A DNA stretch of 64,000 bases, taken from Caldithrix abyssi DSM 13497 (lineage in GTDB: Bacteria; Calditrichota; Calditrichia; Calditrichales; Calditrichaceae). The first letter of the stretch is position 1. Each line of letters opens with the position of its first letter. A program made the translations under genes and the position numbers. The stretch covers positions 2,044,501 through 2,108,500 of the forward strand of contig NZ_CP018099.1 in assembly GCF_001886815.1 (NCBI RefSeq), read 5' to 3'. Positions 26,050-35,211 of this stretch are shown here, piece by piece. The notes beneath the pieces were generated by a model that saw only the letters and a list, made by a program, of their open reading frames with translations, did not search any database and was not told where the DNA came from.

Positions 26050-26400
26050 GGGATTCACAATCAACGGTTGCTTCGGCTACGCTCAGCAACCGTACTCCCG
26101 CTCCCTGAGCGCAGCCGAAGGCTTGCCCTGAGCGCAGTCGAAGGGGGGCTTCACAATCCAACGGTTGCTTCGGCTACGCTCAGCAACCGTACTCCCGCTC
26201 TCTGAGTGAAGTCGAAGGGAGCGCAGTCGAAGGCTTGCCCTGAGCGCAGCCGAAGGGGGGGATTCACAATCAACGGTTGCTTCGGCTACGCTCAGCAACC
26301 GTACTCCCGCTCCCTGAGCGCAGTCGAATGGGAGTGCGTGATTAAGAACAAGAAACCGCTCGTTTCGATGCTTCCTGTCAGAGTGGGACTCAGAATGATA
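26050..26400. repeat. Second array of the ~100-bp hairpin repeat, three copies
   Basis: Three units in the same orientation as the array at 24026-24560, with cores at 26064, 26161 and 26273. It ends with the same tail (GTGATTAAG followed by AAGAAACCGCT). The two arrays flank the ATPase gene as long direct repeats. Confidence 0.85.
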
Positions 26401-26418
26401 AGTATCGTCGTTGTCCAG

Positions 26419-27765
26419 CTACTCCTTTTCCAGATGATATTTGCGTAATTTAAAATAGAGGCTTTTTTTACTGATGCCTAACAACTGGGCGGCTCTGGTT
26501 TTATTGCCATTCGTCTCTTGCAGGACGCGCAAAATGTGCTGGCGTTCCACCTCTTCTAATTTTAGATTGGAGTCGGATAAAGGTGCTGTGGCGAGGCTTT
26601 TAATGTCGCCGGGCAGATCATCCTCTTTAATCTGGTTGCCGTCGCACAGAATCACCGCGCGCTCCAGCACATTTTCCAGTTCGCGGACATTACCGGGCCA
26701 GGAATAATCTTGCAGGATTTTCATCGCTTGCGGGCTACATTTTTTAACGCACTTTTTTAAGGCGAAGCACGATTTGCTTAAAAAATGTTCAACCAGCACG
26801 GGAATATCTTCCGGCCGCTCACGCAGGGGCAAAAGGTGGATGTTAAACACGTTTAAGCGGTAAAAGAGATCTTCACGGAATTTGCCCTGCTTCATAAGCT
26901 CTTTTAAGTCGCGGTTGGTGGCGGCAATAATGCGCACATCGCTTTTGTAGGTGTGCGTGCTGCCCAGAGGACGATATTCGCCGCTTTCCAGAAAGCGCAG
27001 TAATTTCGTCTGAAATTCCGGGCTCACATCGCCAATTTCATCCAGGAAGAGCGTGCCGCTGTTAACCACTTCAATCAATCCGCTTTTATTTTTAACGGCT
27101 CCGGTAAAGGCGCCTTTTATGTAGCCGAACAGCTCGCTTTCCAGCAGGGTGTCCTGCATGGCGCTGCAATTGATCACAATAAACGGCTTGTCGCTGCGCG
27201 CGCTTTTGCGATAGATGGCTTTGGCTACCAGCTCCTTGCCTGTGCCCGTTTCGCCGGTGATTAAAACGGTGGAGTTGGTGGGCGCTACCTTTTCCACTAA
27301 CTGTAATATTTGGCGCGTGTGTTCGCTCTGGCCGATGAATTCTTCAAAACGGCTTTTGAGGAATTTTTCGTGCTCTGCAGCCTCCCGTTCTCGTTTAAGG
27401 CGGGCCAGCTCAAAGGCCCTGTTCACCAGAATGGACAGTTCTTCAAAATCAAAGGGTTTAACCAGGTAGTCATAGGCGCCCAGCTTCATGGAAGCAATGG
27501 CGTTTTCAACGGTGGCGTTGCCGGTCATCATAATAATTTGAGTAAAAGGCGAGCTCAAATGCAGTTGTTTTAACACCTCAATTCCGTCGATATCCGGCAG
27601 AATAATATCCAGCAAGACCACATCAAATAACGTTTCCTTGGCTTTGTCAATCGCCTCAAAGCCATCGGCCGCCTCGGCCACCTGATAGCCCTTGCGTTCA
27701 AAAACATGGCGTAAATGGACGCGAAACGAAACTTCGTCGTCGACAATGAGCAGGTTCATGACCAT
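26419..27765 (-). CDS. Sigma54-dependent NtrC-family response regulator
   Basis: The 448-residue protein has a receiver domain (acidic pair VDDE near residue 9, phosphoacceptor Asp53 in VVLLDIILPD). The AAA+ domain follows, with Walker A GETGTGKE, the GAFTGA loop that contacts sigma54, and an ESGEYRPLG block. A Fis-type helix-turn-helix ends it (NKTRAAQLLGISKKSLYFKLRKY). It activates sigma54 promoters when phosphorylated, presumably by the kinase encoded just upstream. AAGGA directly abuts ATG 27765 but is 6 bp from an in-frame ATG at 27759, so the true start may be two codons later. Confidence 0.94.
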   Translation of the reverse strand: MVMNLLIVDDEVSFRVHLRHVFERKGYQVAEAADGFEAIDKAKETLFDVVLLDIILPDIDGIEVLKQLHLSSPFTQIIMMTGNATVENAIASMKLGAYDYLVKPFDFEELSILVNRAFELARLKREREAAEHEKFLKSRFEEFIGQSEHTRQILQLVEKVAPTNSTVLITGETGTGKELVAKAIYRKSARSDKPFIVINCSAMQDTLLESELFGYIKGAFTGAVKNKSGLIEVVNSGTLFLDEIGDVSPEFQTKLLRFLESGEYRPLGSTHTYKSDVRIIAATNRDLKELMKQGKFREDLFYRLNVFNIHLLPLRERPEDIPVLVEHFLSKSCFALKKCVKKCSPQAMKILQDYSWPGNVRELENVLERAVILCDGNQIKEDDLPGDIKSLATAPLSDSNLKLEEVERQHILRVLQETNGNKTRAAQLLGISKKSLYFKLRKYHLEKE

Positions 27766-27774
27766 TCCTTTTAT

Positions 27775-29415
27775 TTATGCTTCTCTCCGGGCAACGGGCA
27801 ATAAAACCGTAAACACCGTGCCCTGGTGTAATTTACTTTCCACCTGAATGGAACCGCCGTGTGTCCTGACAATGCGCTTGCTGATGGCCAAACCCAGACC
27901 GGTGCCGGCTCCCCGCGGTTTGGTGGTAAAAAAGGGATCGAAAATTTTGTTCAGATTCTGGATGGGAATGCCGTAGCCTTCATCCTGAACTTTGACAAAG
28001 ACAAATTGATGATTTTGCGTGCCGCTTTTGATGTAGATGCTTTTGCCAGTGGGTGTAAATTCCAGCGCATTTAAAATTAAATTGATGAACACCTGCGCCA
28101 GTTCGTCCGCTTCGCCTATAATTTCCGGCAACGGCTGCTGCAGATCCAATTCGATGTTTTTATGTTCCTTTTCCGCCTTGTAACGAACCAGCATCAAAAC
28201 ATTTCGCAAAACCTGATTTAAGTTCAGCGGCACCCTGCGATGGGTGGATTTTCGTGAAATGTCGAGCAAACCGGTGGTGATTTTTTTACAACGCTGGATT
28301 TCGTTTTTCATGCTTTGTAAGCATAGTTTAATGTCGTTGGCATTTGCCGCTTCGTGGCCGTTGGATTGCATGACATCGGTGATTTGCTGAATGCAAACCG
28401 CAATGGCGCTTAAGGGATTATTAATTTCGTGCGCAATGCTGCTGGCCAGCTCGCCGATGGCGGCCAGTTTGCTTTTGTGGATCATTTGCAGGTTCAATTC
28501 CTTTTCGCGCGTGATGTCTTGCATCAGTTCAAGGATTTGTTCGATCTCGCCGGCTTCATTCATCAAAGGCGCGGCCGTTACGCGAAAGAATTTCAACTGA
28601 TGATTGTCCGTTTTAAATTCGATCTCCTTTGTTTCGATTTTTCCGCTTTTAAGGCAGCGTTCGGTGGGACAATCATTACAGATGTCCGAAGAACGCCACA
28701 GGGCATACCCGCAGAACTGATCTTTTAAATTTTGAACAGGCCCGAACCACTCTTCCGCCACGCGATTCATCCAAAGAATACGTTGATCTCTGTTTAAAAG
28801 CACAAGCCCGGCATCAATGCCCATTAAAATTTTTGCAAGTTTGTCCCGCTCCTGTTCCAGTTCTGCGCGGTGGCGGTTTAAATCATTGTAAAGCTGTTCG
28901 ATGCGCTGCCGATCGCGCGCTTCTTTTCTGGAAAGCAGGCCCATGGAACCAGCGACCAGGTAAAAGAAAGCGATGCGCAAAATCAGGTTAATAAAATTTT
29001 GAGCGTTGATTTGAGTATGGGCGCACAGCAGATAGAGCAGGGCAGAGGCAGTAGCCACTGCCAAACCGAATTTTAAGCCAAAATAAAACGAATGCAGAGC
29101 AACCAATAAAAAAAATCCTAAAATGAAATCGCTGTGAAAACCGCCCGTGTAGCGCGTTAAAATGGAAAGGAAAATCAGATCGAGGACCAGTACTACCAGA
29201 TAGGCCTTGCGAATTTGTGGCGGATGATGGTAAATATAAACATAAAGAAGGATACTGTAAACCGAGAAAAAGAAAAAGTTGTAAAACAGCAGTTTCCGCT
29301 GCCCGCCTGGAATGGGCGCTAATAATACCCACACCAGCCCGCCCACCAGGGTTAAAACACGCAAAAGTGCGAATAACTGATCAATGGAATTGAGTCGATT
29401 TAAAAATTTTTTCAT
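27775..29415 (-). CDS. PAS-containing membrane sensor histidine kinase
   Basis: The 546-residue protein starts at ATG 29415, which has a GGAGGG site; an upstream GTG would include that site. About six hydrophobic helices (residues 15-165) form the membrane part, followed by a coiled coil and a PAS domain (about 205-320). The PAS contains four cysteines spaced C-x10-C-x2-C-x4-C (FCGYALWRSSDICNDCPTERC), possibly a redox or metal site. The HisKA H-box is SIAHEINNPLSAIA, and the HATPase domain has DEADELAQVFINLILNAL and GAGTGLGLAISKRIV. It is operonic with the NtrC-type regulator. The signal sensed is unknown. Confidence 0.93.
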   Translation of the reverse strand: MKKFLNRLNSIDQLFALLRVLTLVGGLVWVLLAPIPGGQRKLLFYNFFFFSVYSILLYVYIYHHPPQIRKAYLVVLVLDLIFLSILTRYTGGFHSDFILGFFLLVALHSFYFGLKFGLAVATASALLYLLCAHTQINAQNFINLILRIAFFYLVAGSMGLLSRKEARDRQRIEQLYNDLNRHRAELEQERDKLAKILMGIDAGLVLLNRDQRILWMNRVAEEWFGPVQNLKDQFCGYALWRSSDICNDCPTERCLKSGKIETKEIEFKTDNHQLKFFRVTAAPLMNEAGEIEQILELMQDITREKELNLQMIHKSKLAAIGELASSIAHEINNPLSAIAVCIQQITDVMQSNGHEAANANDIKLCLQSMKNEIQRCKKITTGLLDISRKSTHRRVPLNLNQVLRNVLMLVRYKAEKEHKNIELDLQQPLPEIIGEADELAQVFINLILNALEFTPTGKSIYIKSGTQNHQFVFVKVQDEGYGIPIQNLNKIFDPFFTTKPRGAGTGLGLAISKRIVRTHGGSIQVESKLHQGTVFTVLLPVARREA

Positions 29416-29658
29416 CTTACTGCCCTCCACAGGCAGCAGAAAAGTAAATCAATACTTTTTTAAGTAATTTAGGAAAACTTTGAGGCAATTACCAGAAATA
29501 TTAGACGCTAATGGAGAAAAGCGATAGCAAACAAGATTAAACGCCCATCTTTTTACTTAGGTGAAATGGCTGTAGCGCGTTTTTAAGGATATATGTTTGA
29601 TTTATTTGCTATTTTTTCTAAAATTAAATTTCGTTCATTAAAAAATGAGGTAATCGTC

Positions 29659-31830
29659 ATGAAGCTGATCTTTAAAGCGCTTGTCCTGCTTTCTTTTTTT
29701 AGTTTACAGCTTTTACATGCCCAACAAAAAGCCCTGACCGTTGAGGATATATTCAAGTCGCGGCAGTACGCATTAAAATCTTTAAGCGGCGTCCATTGGC
29801 TGCCAGATAGCAGGGCCTTGCTGTTTACGCAAAAAGAAGAAAACCGCATCGTCAAACATGAGGTTGAGACCGGCGAAGAAAGCGTCTGGCTTGAATTGGA
29901 AGACATTGTGGACCCGCACACAGGCAAAGCGCTTAAACTTTTTAGCTATCGGCTTTCAAAAGACGGTCAAAAAATCCTTTTTAAAACCGATGCAAAGCGT
30001 GTGTGGCGCCGCTATGATGAAGCCCGTTTTCTGGTTTATGACCTGCGGAAAAAACAAATCAAAGCCGTTTTTAATGATTCCACGCGTGTGCGGCATGCAA
30101 AACTTTCGCCGGATGGCCAGTGGGTTGGTTTTGTTTTTGAGAACAATATTTATGTTCAAAATCTGAAAGACAATACGATCAGGCAAATCACCCACGATGG
30201 ATCGCAGGTGATTCTCAATGGCAAATTCGATTGGGTGTACGAGGAAGAATTCGGCCAGTCGGATGGTTGGCGCTGGGCGCCGGATTCCAGAAAGATCGCC
30301 TTCTGGCGCATTGATCAGAGCAATGAGCCAACTTTTAGCTGGACTGAATTCGACGGTAAGTACGGCTCGGTTAGAACCATCCACTATCCTAAAGCAGGCG
30401 ATGCTAACGCCATCGTAAAAATCGGCGTGTACCATTTAGAAAATGAAAAGACCGTCTGGATGGACCTCGGACAGGAAACGGATATCTACATTCCGCGCAT
30501 TTTGTGGACCAGCGATCCGCAAACTCTGGCTATTCAACGCTTGAATCGCTTGCAAAATCATCTGGAACTTTTACTGGCAGATGTAGCCGACGGCCGAACG
30601 AAGGTGGTTTTGACGGACGAAGATTCCTGCTGGGTGGATGTGCGCAACGATTTGCAGTTTCTAAAAACCAGAAAACAATTTATCTGGACTTCGGAACGCG
30701 ATGGCTACCGACACATTTACCTGTATGATTTAAACGGCCGTTTAATAAAGCAATTGACGAGCGGGCCATGGGAAGTAACCCGCGTGCTGGGCGTTGATGA
30801 GCAAAAAGGGAGCGTTTATTTTACGGCTAATAAGGGCAATACGATCGAAAACCATATCTTTTCGATCGATTTAGACGGTTCAAATATGAAACAATTAGAC
30901 AATGAAAGCGGAACGCATCGCGCTCTGTTTTCGCCAGACTGGAAGTACTTTATTGACACCTATTCTTCCGCACACCAACCGCCCGTTCAGGTTTTAAAGA
31001 CGGCTGACGGTAAGGCGGTGCGCGCTTTGCTCGAAAATAAGCTGGACATTTTTGAGGATGTGCAACTGGCCTTTCCGGAATTTTTGACGTTCGAAACCAG
31101 CGATGGCGTGTCGCTCAACGCCCGGATCATTAAACCGGTGGATTTTGATCCGCAAAAAAAATACCCGGTTTTGATTTACGGCTACGGCGGGCCGGGCTCG
31201 CAACTGGTGCGTAATGCCTGGGGACGTAATATTTTATGGTACACTCTGCTAACTCAAAAAGGCTATATTATTTTTACGGTGGATAATCGCGGTACCGGCG
31301 GCAGAGGCAAGGCGTTTAAAAATCTGGCCTATGGCGACATCGGAAAATATGCCTTAAAAGATCACATCGAAGCCGCAAAGTATTTAGCAAAACTCCCGTA
31401 CGTGGATGAAAGCCGCATTGGCATTTGGGGTTGGAGCGGCGGCGGTTATTTAACGTTGATGTGCATGACCAAAGGCGCCGAATACTTTAAAGCGGGCATT
31501 GCCGTGGCGCCGGTGGCAGATTTCCGACTGTACGACACCATCTGGACTGAGCGCTACATGGGATTGCCTCAAACCAATCAGGCCGGCTATGATTCCACGT
31601 CGGTCTTGACCTATGTTGATCGCTACAAAGGCGGGTTGCTTATCGTACATGGCGCCTCGGACGACAATGTGCACATGCAAAACACCATGCAGGTGATTAA
31701 ACAATTGCAGCTACAGGGCAAACAATTTCGATTAATGATCTATCCCGGATTAAATCACAGTCTGCAGGGAGCTGGCGCGCATTACCATCTGTACAAAATG
31801 ATGACCGATTTTATTGTGGAAAATCTGTAA
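29659..31830 (+). CDS. Dipeptidyl peptidase IV-like serine peptidase (S9B), exported
   Basis: A 723-residue exported prolyl-type peptidase that removes N-terminal dipeptides. The signal peptide ends LLHAQ. A beta-propeller domain (about 50-480) includes the DPP-IV block FDWVYEEEFGQSDGWRWAPDS with the Glu pair that binds the substrate N-terminus. The C-terminal alpha/beta hydrolase domain has nucleophile Ser in GWSGGGYLT, Asp in HGASDDNVH and His in GLNHSLQG. ATG 29659 is chosen for the signal peptide; an in-frame start 66 bp upstream adds an unlikely N-terminus. It is divergent from the histidine kinase gene. Confidence 0.92.
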   Translation: MKLIFKALVLLSFFSLQLLHAQQKALTVEDIFKSRQYALKSLSGVHWLPDSRALLFTQKEENRIVKHEVETGEESVWLELEDIVDPHTGKALKLFSYRLSKDGQKILFKTDAKRVWRRYDEARFLVYDLRKKQIKAVFNDSTRVRHAKLSPDGQWVGFVFENNIYVQNLKDNTIRQITHDGSQVILNGKFDWVYEEEFGQSDGWRWAPDSRKIAFWRIDQSNEPTFSWTEFDGKYGSVRTIHYPKAGDANAIVKIGVYHLENEKTVWMDLGQETDIYIPRILWTSDPQTLAIQRLNRLQNHLELLLADVADGRTKVVLTDEDSCWVDVRNDLQFLKTRKQFIWTSERDGYRHIYLYDLNGRLIKQLTSGPWEVTRVLGVDEQKGSVYFTANKGNTIENHIFSIDLDGSNMKQLDNESGTHRALFSPDWKYFIDTYSSAHQPPVQVLKTADGKAVRALLENKLDIFEDVQLAFPEFLTFETSDGVSLNARIIKPVDFDPQKKYPVLIYGYGGPGSQLVRNAWGRNILWYTLLTQKGYIIFTVDNRGTGGRGKAFKNLAYGDIGKYALKDHIEAAKYLAKLPYVDESRIGIWGWSGGGYLTLMCMTKGAEYFKAGIAVAPVADFRLYDTIWTERYMGLPQTNQAGYDSTSVLTYVDRYKGGLLIVHGASDDNVHMQNTMQVIKQLQLQGKQFRLMIYPGLNHSLQGAGAHYHLYKMMTDFIVENL

Positions 31831-31920
31831 GTTAAATAAAAACGACGGCCAGAATAATCGGGTGAGTGCAGTCATCCTTTGCCGAGATTTGAATGGCGTT
31901 TTAAAACCAGGACGGGGAAA

Positions 31921-33048
31921 ATGAATGTTTTAAACAGCATCAAGCGGCCGACGCTTTTGCTCGACCGACGCAAGTGTTTAAACAATATTGAAAAAATGGT
32001 TAAAAAAGCAGCCGATCATGGCCTCCGCTTTAGACCCCATTTTAAAACACACCAGTCTGTGGAAATCGGAAGGTGGTTTAACGATTTGGGTGTGCGATCG
32101 ATTACCGTTTCTTCTTTGAGTATGGCTGAGTATTTTGCCCGGGCCGGATGGCAGGATATTACGGTTGCGTTTCCGGTTAACGTTCGGGAAATGGATGCCA
32201 TTAATCGCCTTGCTGGCCGGATTCAATTAAACCTGCTGGTTGAATCGAGCCAGGTAACCGATTTTCTGGCCGCGAAGCTCAATTCGAAAGTCAATTTGTT
32301 CATCAAAATAGACACCGGTTTACATCGTACCGGCCTGGAGCCGGCGGCGACCGATGAGGTGGATCGCATTCTGGATGTAGTGCAAAAGTCTCCGCTGTTA
32401 AGTTTTAGCGGCTTTTTGACGCACTCCGGTCACACCTACCGGGCGAAATCTGTTGCCGAAATAAAAGATATTCATACAGACGCTGTCCGCCAGCTGTCTG
32501 CTCTAAAAGAAAAGTACAGGGCGCGTTTCCCCCATTTAATCGTATCCATCGGCGATACGCCTTCCTGCAGTCTGGTGGATGATTTTAGCAGCGTGGACGA
32601 AATTCGGCCGGGCAATTTTGTGTTTTACGACGTGATGCAGTGGCAGCTCGGTTCCTGCACTCTGGATCAGGTGGCCGTGGCTTTGGCCTGTCCGGTTGTG
32701 GCCAAACACGAACAACGGGGCGAATTGGTGCTGTATGGGGGCGCCATTCATCTTTCAAAAGAGCGCCTGATTTTACAAGACGGCAGAATCTGTTATGGCG
32801 TGATGGTGGAGCTTAAGGAGGACGGCTGGGAGATTCCTTCGAAAATACAACCGCTAACGGGGCTTTCTCAGGAACATGGTATTTTAAACGTGGATAAAGA
32901 GAGCATGCAAAAAATTGCGGTGGGCGACCTGGTGGGAATCCTGCCCGTGCATTCCTGTTTAACCGCTCATTTAATGAAAGGTTATTTGACATTCGACGGG
33001 CAAACGATCGATCACCTGAACGCCCGGACCAATTTTTTACAGACTTGA
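31921..33048 (+). CDS. D-threonine aldolase / D-serine dehydratase-like PLP enzyme
   Basis: A 375-residue fold-type III PLP enzyme. The N-terminal alanine-racemase-like barrel starts RPTLLLDRRKCLNNIEKM, and Lys42 in PHFKTHQ is the likely PLP lysine. GLHRTGLEP and FLTHSGHTY follow. The C-terminal beta domain has an H-x-C pair in PVHSCLTAH, which binds Zn in D-serine dehydratase relatives, and ends with GQTIDHLNAR. ATG 31921 is preferred over an upstream TTG. It could split D-threonine or dehydrate D-serine; the substrate is not decided by sequence. It stands between an exported peptidase and cstA, which hints at catabolism of peptides and D-amino acids. Confidence 0.85.
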   Translation: MNVLNSIKRPTLLLDRRKCLNNIEKMVKKAADHGLRFRPHFKTHQSVEIGRWFNDLGVRSITVSSLSMAEYFARAGWQDITVAFPVNVREMDAINRLAGRIQLNLLVESSQVTDFLAAKLNSKVNLFIKIDTGLHRTGLEPAATDEVDRILDVVQKSPLLSFSGFLTHSGHTYRAKSVAEIKDIHTDAVRQLSALKEKYRARFPHLIVSIGDTPSCSLVDDFSSVDEIRPGNFVFYDVMQWQLGSCTLDQVAVALACPVVAKHEQRGELVLYGGAIHLSKERLILQDGRICYGVMVELKEDGWEIPSKIQPLTGLSQEHGILNVDKESMQKIAVGDLVGILPVHSCLTAHLMKGYLTFDGQTIDHLNARTNFLQT

Positions 33049-33188
33049 GTTTATTGCGCCATCAGCGTCGGCTGTCTCCTGTTTGTTAGTTTAGTACAAT
33101 CCTGAACAAATTTTACATTTTTGTGATGATTTCATAAATTAACCAATTAATTTGATTTTTAACAGACATTTATCCGGGAGGCGGGTCC

Positions 33189-34922
33189 ATGAGCGTGCTT
33201 TTAATGGTTTTGCTGACTTTTTTCGGCTACATCCTGATGTACCGGCTGTATGGAAAATATCTGGCCAGGGTCATCTTTAAGCTTACGGATGACGCTGTGG
33301 TGCCTTCTAAGGAATTTGAAGATGGGATCGATTACGTTCCCACCAAAAAAGAGATCATCTTCGGCCATCATTTTACCTCGATCGCCGGAACCGGGCCCAT
33401 TGTCGGCCCGGCGATCGCCGTCATCTGGGGCTGGGTGCCGGCTTTACTCTGGGTGTTTTTAGGTTCCATTATGATGGGCGCCGTTCATGACTTTGGCGCG
33501 CTGGTTATTTCCATGCGCAATAAGGGCAAGTCCATCTCCGAATTTACCGCACGCTACATCAACAGCCGAACGCGTTTCTTTTTCTTTTTGATCGTTTTTC
33601 TGGCTTTGTGGATTGTCATCGCTATTTTCGGGCTGGTGATCGCCATCATTTTTAACATCTTCCCTTCGTCTGTACTGCCCGTTTGGCTGCAAATTCCCAT
33701 TTCCATTGCCCTGGGCTACGTCATTTACAGGCGCAAGGGGAACATTATCCTCTGGTCGGTTATTGCGGTTCTGTTGCTTTACGGCACCATGGTGCTGGGG
33801 AGCTATTTTCCGATTAAGATGCCGACCGTGGCAGGGATTCCGCCCACCGGCGTGTGGACGATTATTTTATTGATTTATGCTTTCTGGGCTTCGGTACTGC
33901 CGGTTACCACCTTACTTCAGCCTCGTGATTTTATCAACGCCTATCAGCTGTTGATTGCCATGTTTTTGATGACCATGGGCATCCTGGCCGCCGCCGTTAG
34001 CGGTCGTCTTGAGCTGGTGGCCCCCGCCGTACAGATGCATCCGGCCGAGGCGCCTTCCATGTGGCCCTTTTTATTCATTACCATTGCCTGCGGCGCCATC
34101 AGCGGATTTCATTCTCTGGTGGCCTCGGGAACCTCATCCAAACAGGTAAAAAGCGAACCGGATGCGCTGTTTGTGGGCTATGGCTCTATGTTAACCGAAG
34201 GGGCGCTGGCTACGCTGGTTATTGCCGCGGTGGCCGCGGGTATTGGTCTTGGTTACCACAGCGGCGGTAAAACGTTGTTTGGTTTGGAAGCCTGGTCAAC
34301 GCACTACGCCTCATGGACCGCCGCTGCGGGACTCGGTTCAAAGATCGCTGCCTTTGTAACGGGCGCCGCCAATTTTCTTTCCAGCCTTGGAATTCCGCAG
34401 AGTATTGCCGTGGTTATTATGGGCGTTTTTGTGGCCTCGTTTGCCGGAACCACTCTGGATACCGCAACGCGCATTCAACGTTACATCATAAGCGAACTGG
34501 CCTCGAATATTAACCTGCCTGTTCTCACCAAAAGACACCCGGCAACGGCCTTTGCCGTGATCTCGGCCGGTCTTCTGGCTTTTGCTTCTGGCGCAGATGG
34601 CAAGGGCGCTTTGACCCTGTGGCCCATGTTCGGAGCCGTGAATCAGACGTTGGCGGCCCTGGCTCTCATCGTCATTACCCTTTACCTGCGCGGCAGAGGC
34701 GGGCTGAAGTGGATGGTTTCTGGACTGCCGGCTCTTTTTATGGCAGGAATGACCTTGTGGGCCAGCATTCTGAATCAATTAAATTTTGTTTCTGCGCAAA
34801 AAATTTTACTGCTTTCCATTAACGGCATTATTATTTTATTAGTTTTGTGGATTGCAGTCGAAGGATTGATTAAATTCTTTTCCGATAACCAAAAAGGGGT
34901 GGATGTGCAAATTGAACATTAA
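33189..34922 (+). CDS. cstA: Carbon starvation protein A (peptide/pyruvate transporter family)
   Basis: A 577-residue inner-membrane protein with many transmembrane helices. Family blocks include the N-terminal YGKYLARVIF, YVPTKKEIIFGHHFTSIAGTGPIVGPAIAVIWGW, GAVHDFGALVISMRNKGKSI and FHSLVASGTSSKQV. CstA relatives take up peptides or pyruvate during carbon limitation. GGGAGGCGGG precedes the ATG. The last 20 bp overlap the next small gene, and an ArsA-like ATPase gene follows, so the three form one operon. Confidence 0.95.
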   Translation: MSVLLMVLLTFFGYILMYRLYGKYLARVIFKLTDDAVVPSKEFEDGIDYVPTKKEIIFGHHFTSIAGTGPIVGPAIAVIWGWVPALLWVFLGSIMMGAVHDFGALVISMRNKGKSISEFTARYINSRTRFFFFLIVFLALWIVIAIFGLVIAIIFNIFPSSVLPVWLQIPISIALGYVIYRRKGNIILWSVIAVLLLYGTMVLGSYFPIKMPTVAGIPPTGVWTIILLIYAFWASVLPVTTLLQPRDFINAYQLLIAMFLMTMGILAAAVSGRLELVAPAVQMHPAEAPSMWPFLFITIACGAISGFHSLVASGTSSKQVKSEPDALFVGYGSMLTEGALATLVIAAVAAGIGLGYHSGGKTLFGLEAWSTHYASWTAAAGLGSKIAAFVTGAANFLSSLGIPQSIAVVIMGVFVASFAGTTLDTATRIQRYIISELASNINLPVLTKRHPATAFAVISAGLLAFASGADGKGALTLWPMFGAVNQTLAALALIVITLYLRGRGGLKWMVSGLPALFMAGMTLWASILNQLNFVSAQKILLLSINGIIILLVLWIAVEGLIKFFSDNQKGVDVQIEH

Positions 34923-35208
34923 ACAGTGTGTCTGTTTTTTAATCAATCGCTTAAAAAAACAATATCGCCTGTGGGATGCGTTTTTTCGTTCTAAAGCCAC
35001 TGCCACTCTGGAATGGGAGGTGGCGGAAATGGAACATCTTTTTGCTTTAATGACGGCGGGTTTCTGGATTGGCGTGCCGGCTGTGCCTTTGCCCATCACC
35101 CTGAAACTGCTGCCCGAAATGGAAGAAGAACTGCTGCTATTGTTAGAGCGAGTGGAGTTAGCCCATGCTCCGCTTTCACAATTATTTTCAACGCTGGATG
35201 TGGGTTAA
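34903..35208 (+). CDS. Small helical protein, resembles cory-CC-star family
   Basis: A 101-residue protein whose start overlaps cstA by 20 bp and whose stop lies 3 bp before the ArsA-like gene. After a basic N-terminus, the segment ATLEWEVAEMEHLFALMTAGFWIGVP and LKLLPEMEEELLLLLERVELAHAPL match my memory of the small cory-CC-star proteins, which are encoded next to ArsA-like ATPases. The namesake terminal Cys-Cys is absent here. Tight coupling on both sides suggests it works with the transporter and the ATPase. The family call is from memory of motifs. Confidence 0.55.
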   Translation: MCKLNIKQCVCFLINRLKKQYRLWDAFFRSKATATLEWEVAEMEHLFALMTAGFWIGVPAVPLPITLKLLPEMEEELLLLLERVELAHAPLSQLFSTLDVG

Positions 35209-35211
35209 ACC

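Noticed and set aside
24026-26400. CRISPR array
   Set aside because: Units are about 100 bp and contiguous, with no unique spacers and no cas genes. They are hairpin-rich tandem repeats.
33110-33150. CRP-like site TGTGATGATTTCATA upstream of cstA
   Set aside because: The spacing between half-sites is 5 rather than 6 bp and the right half is weak. Not enough to call.
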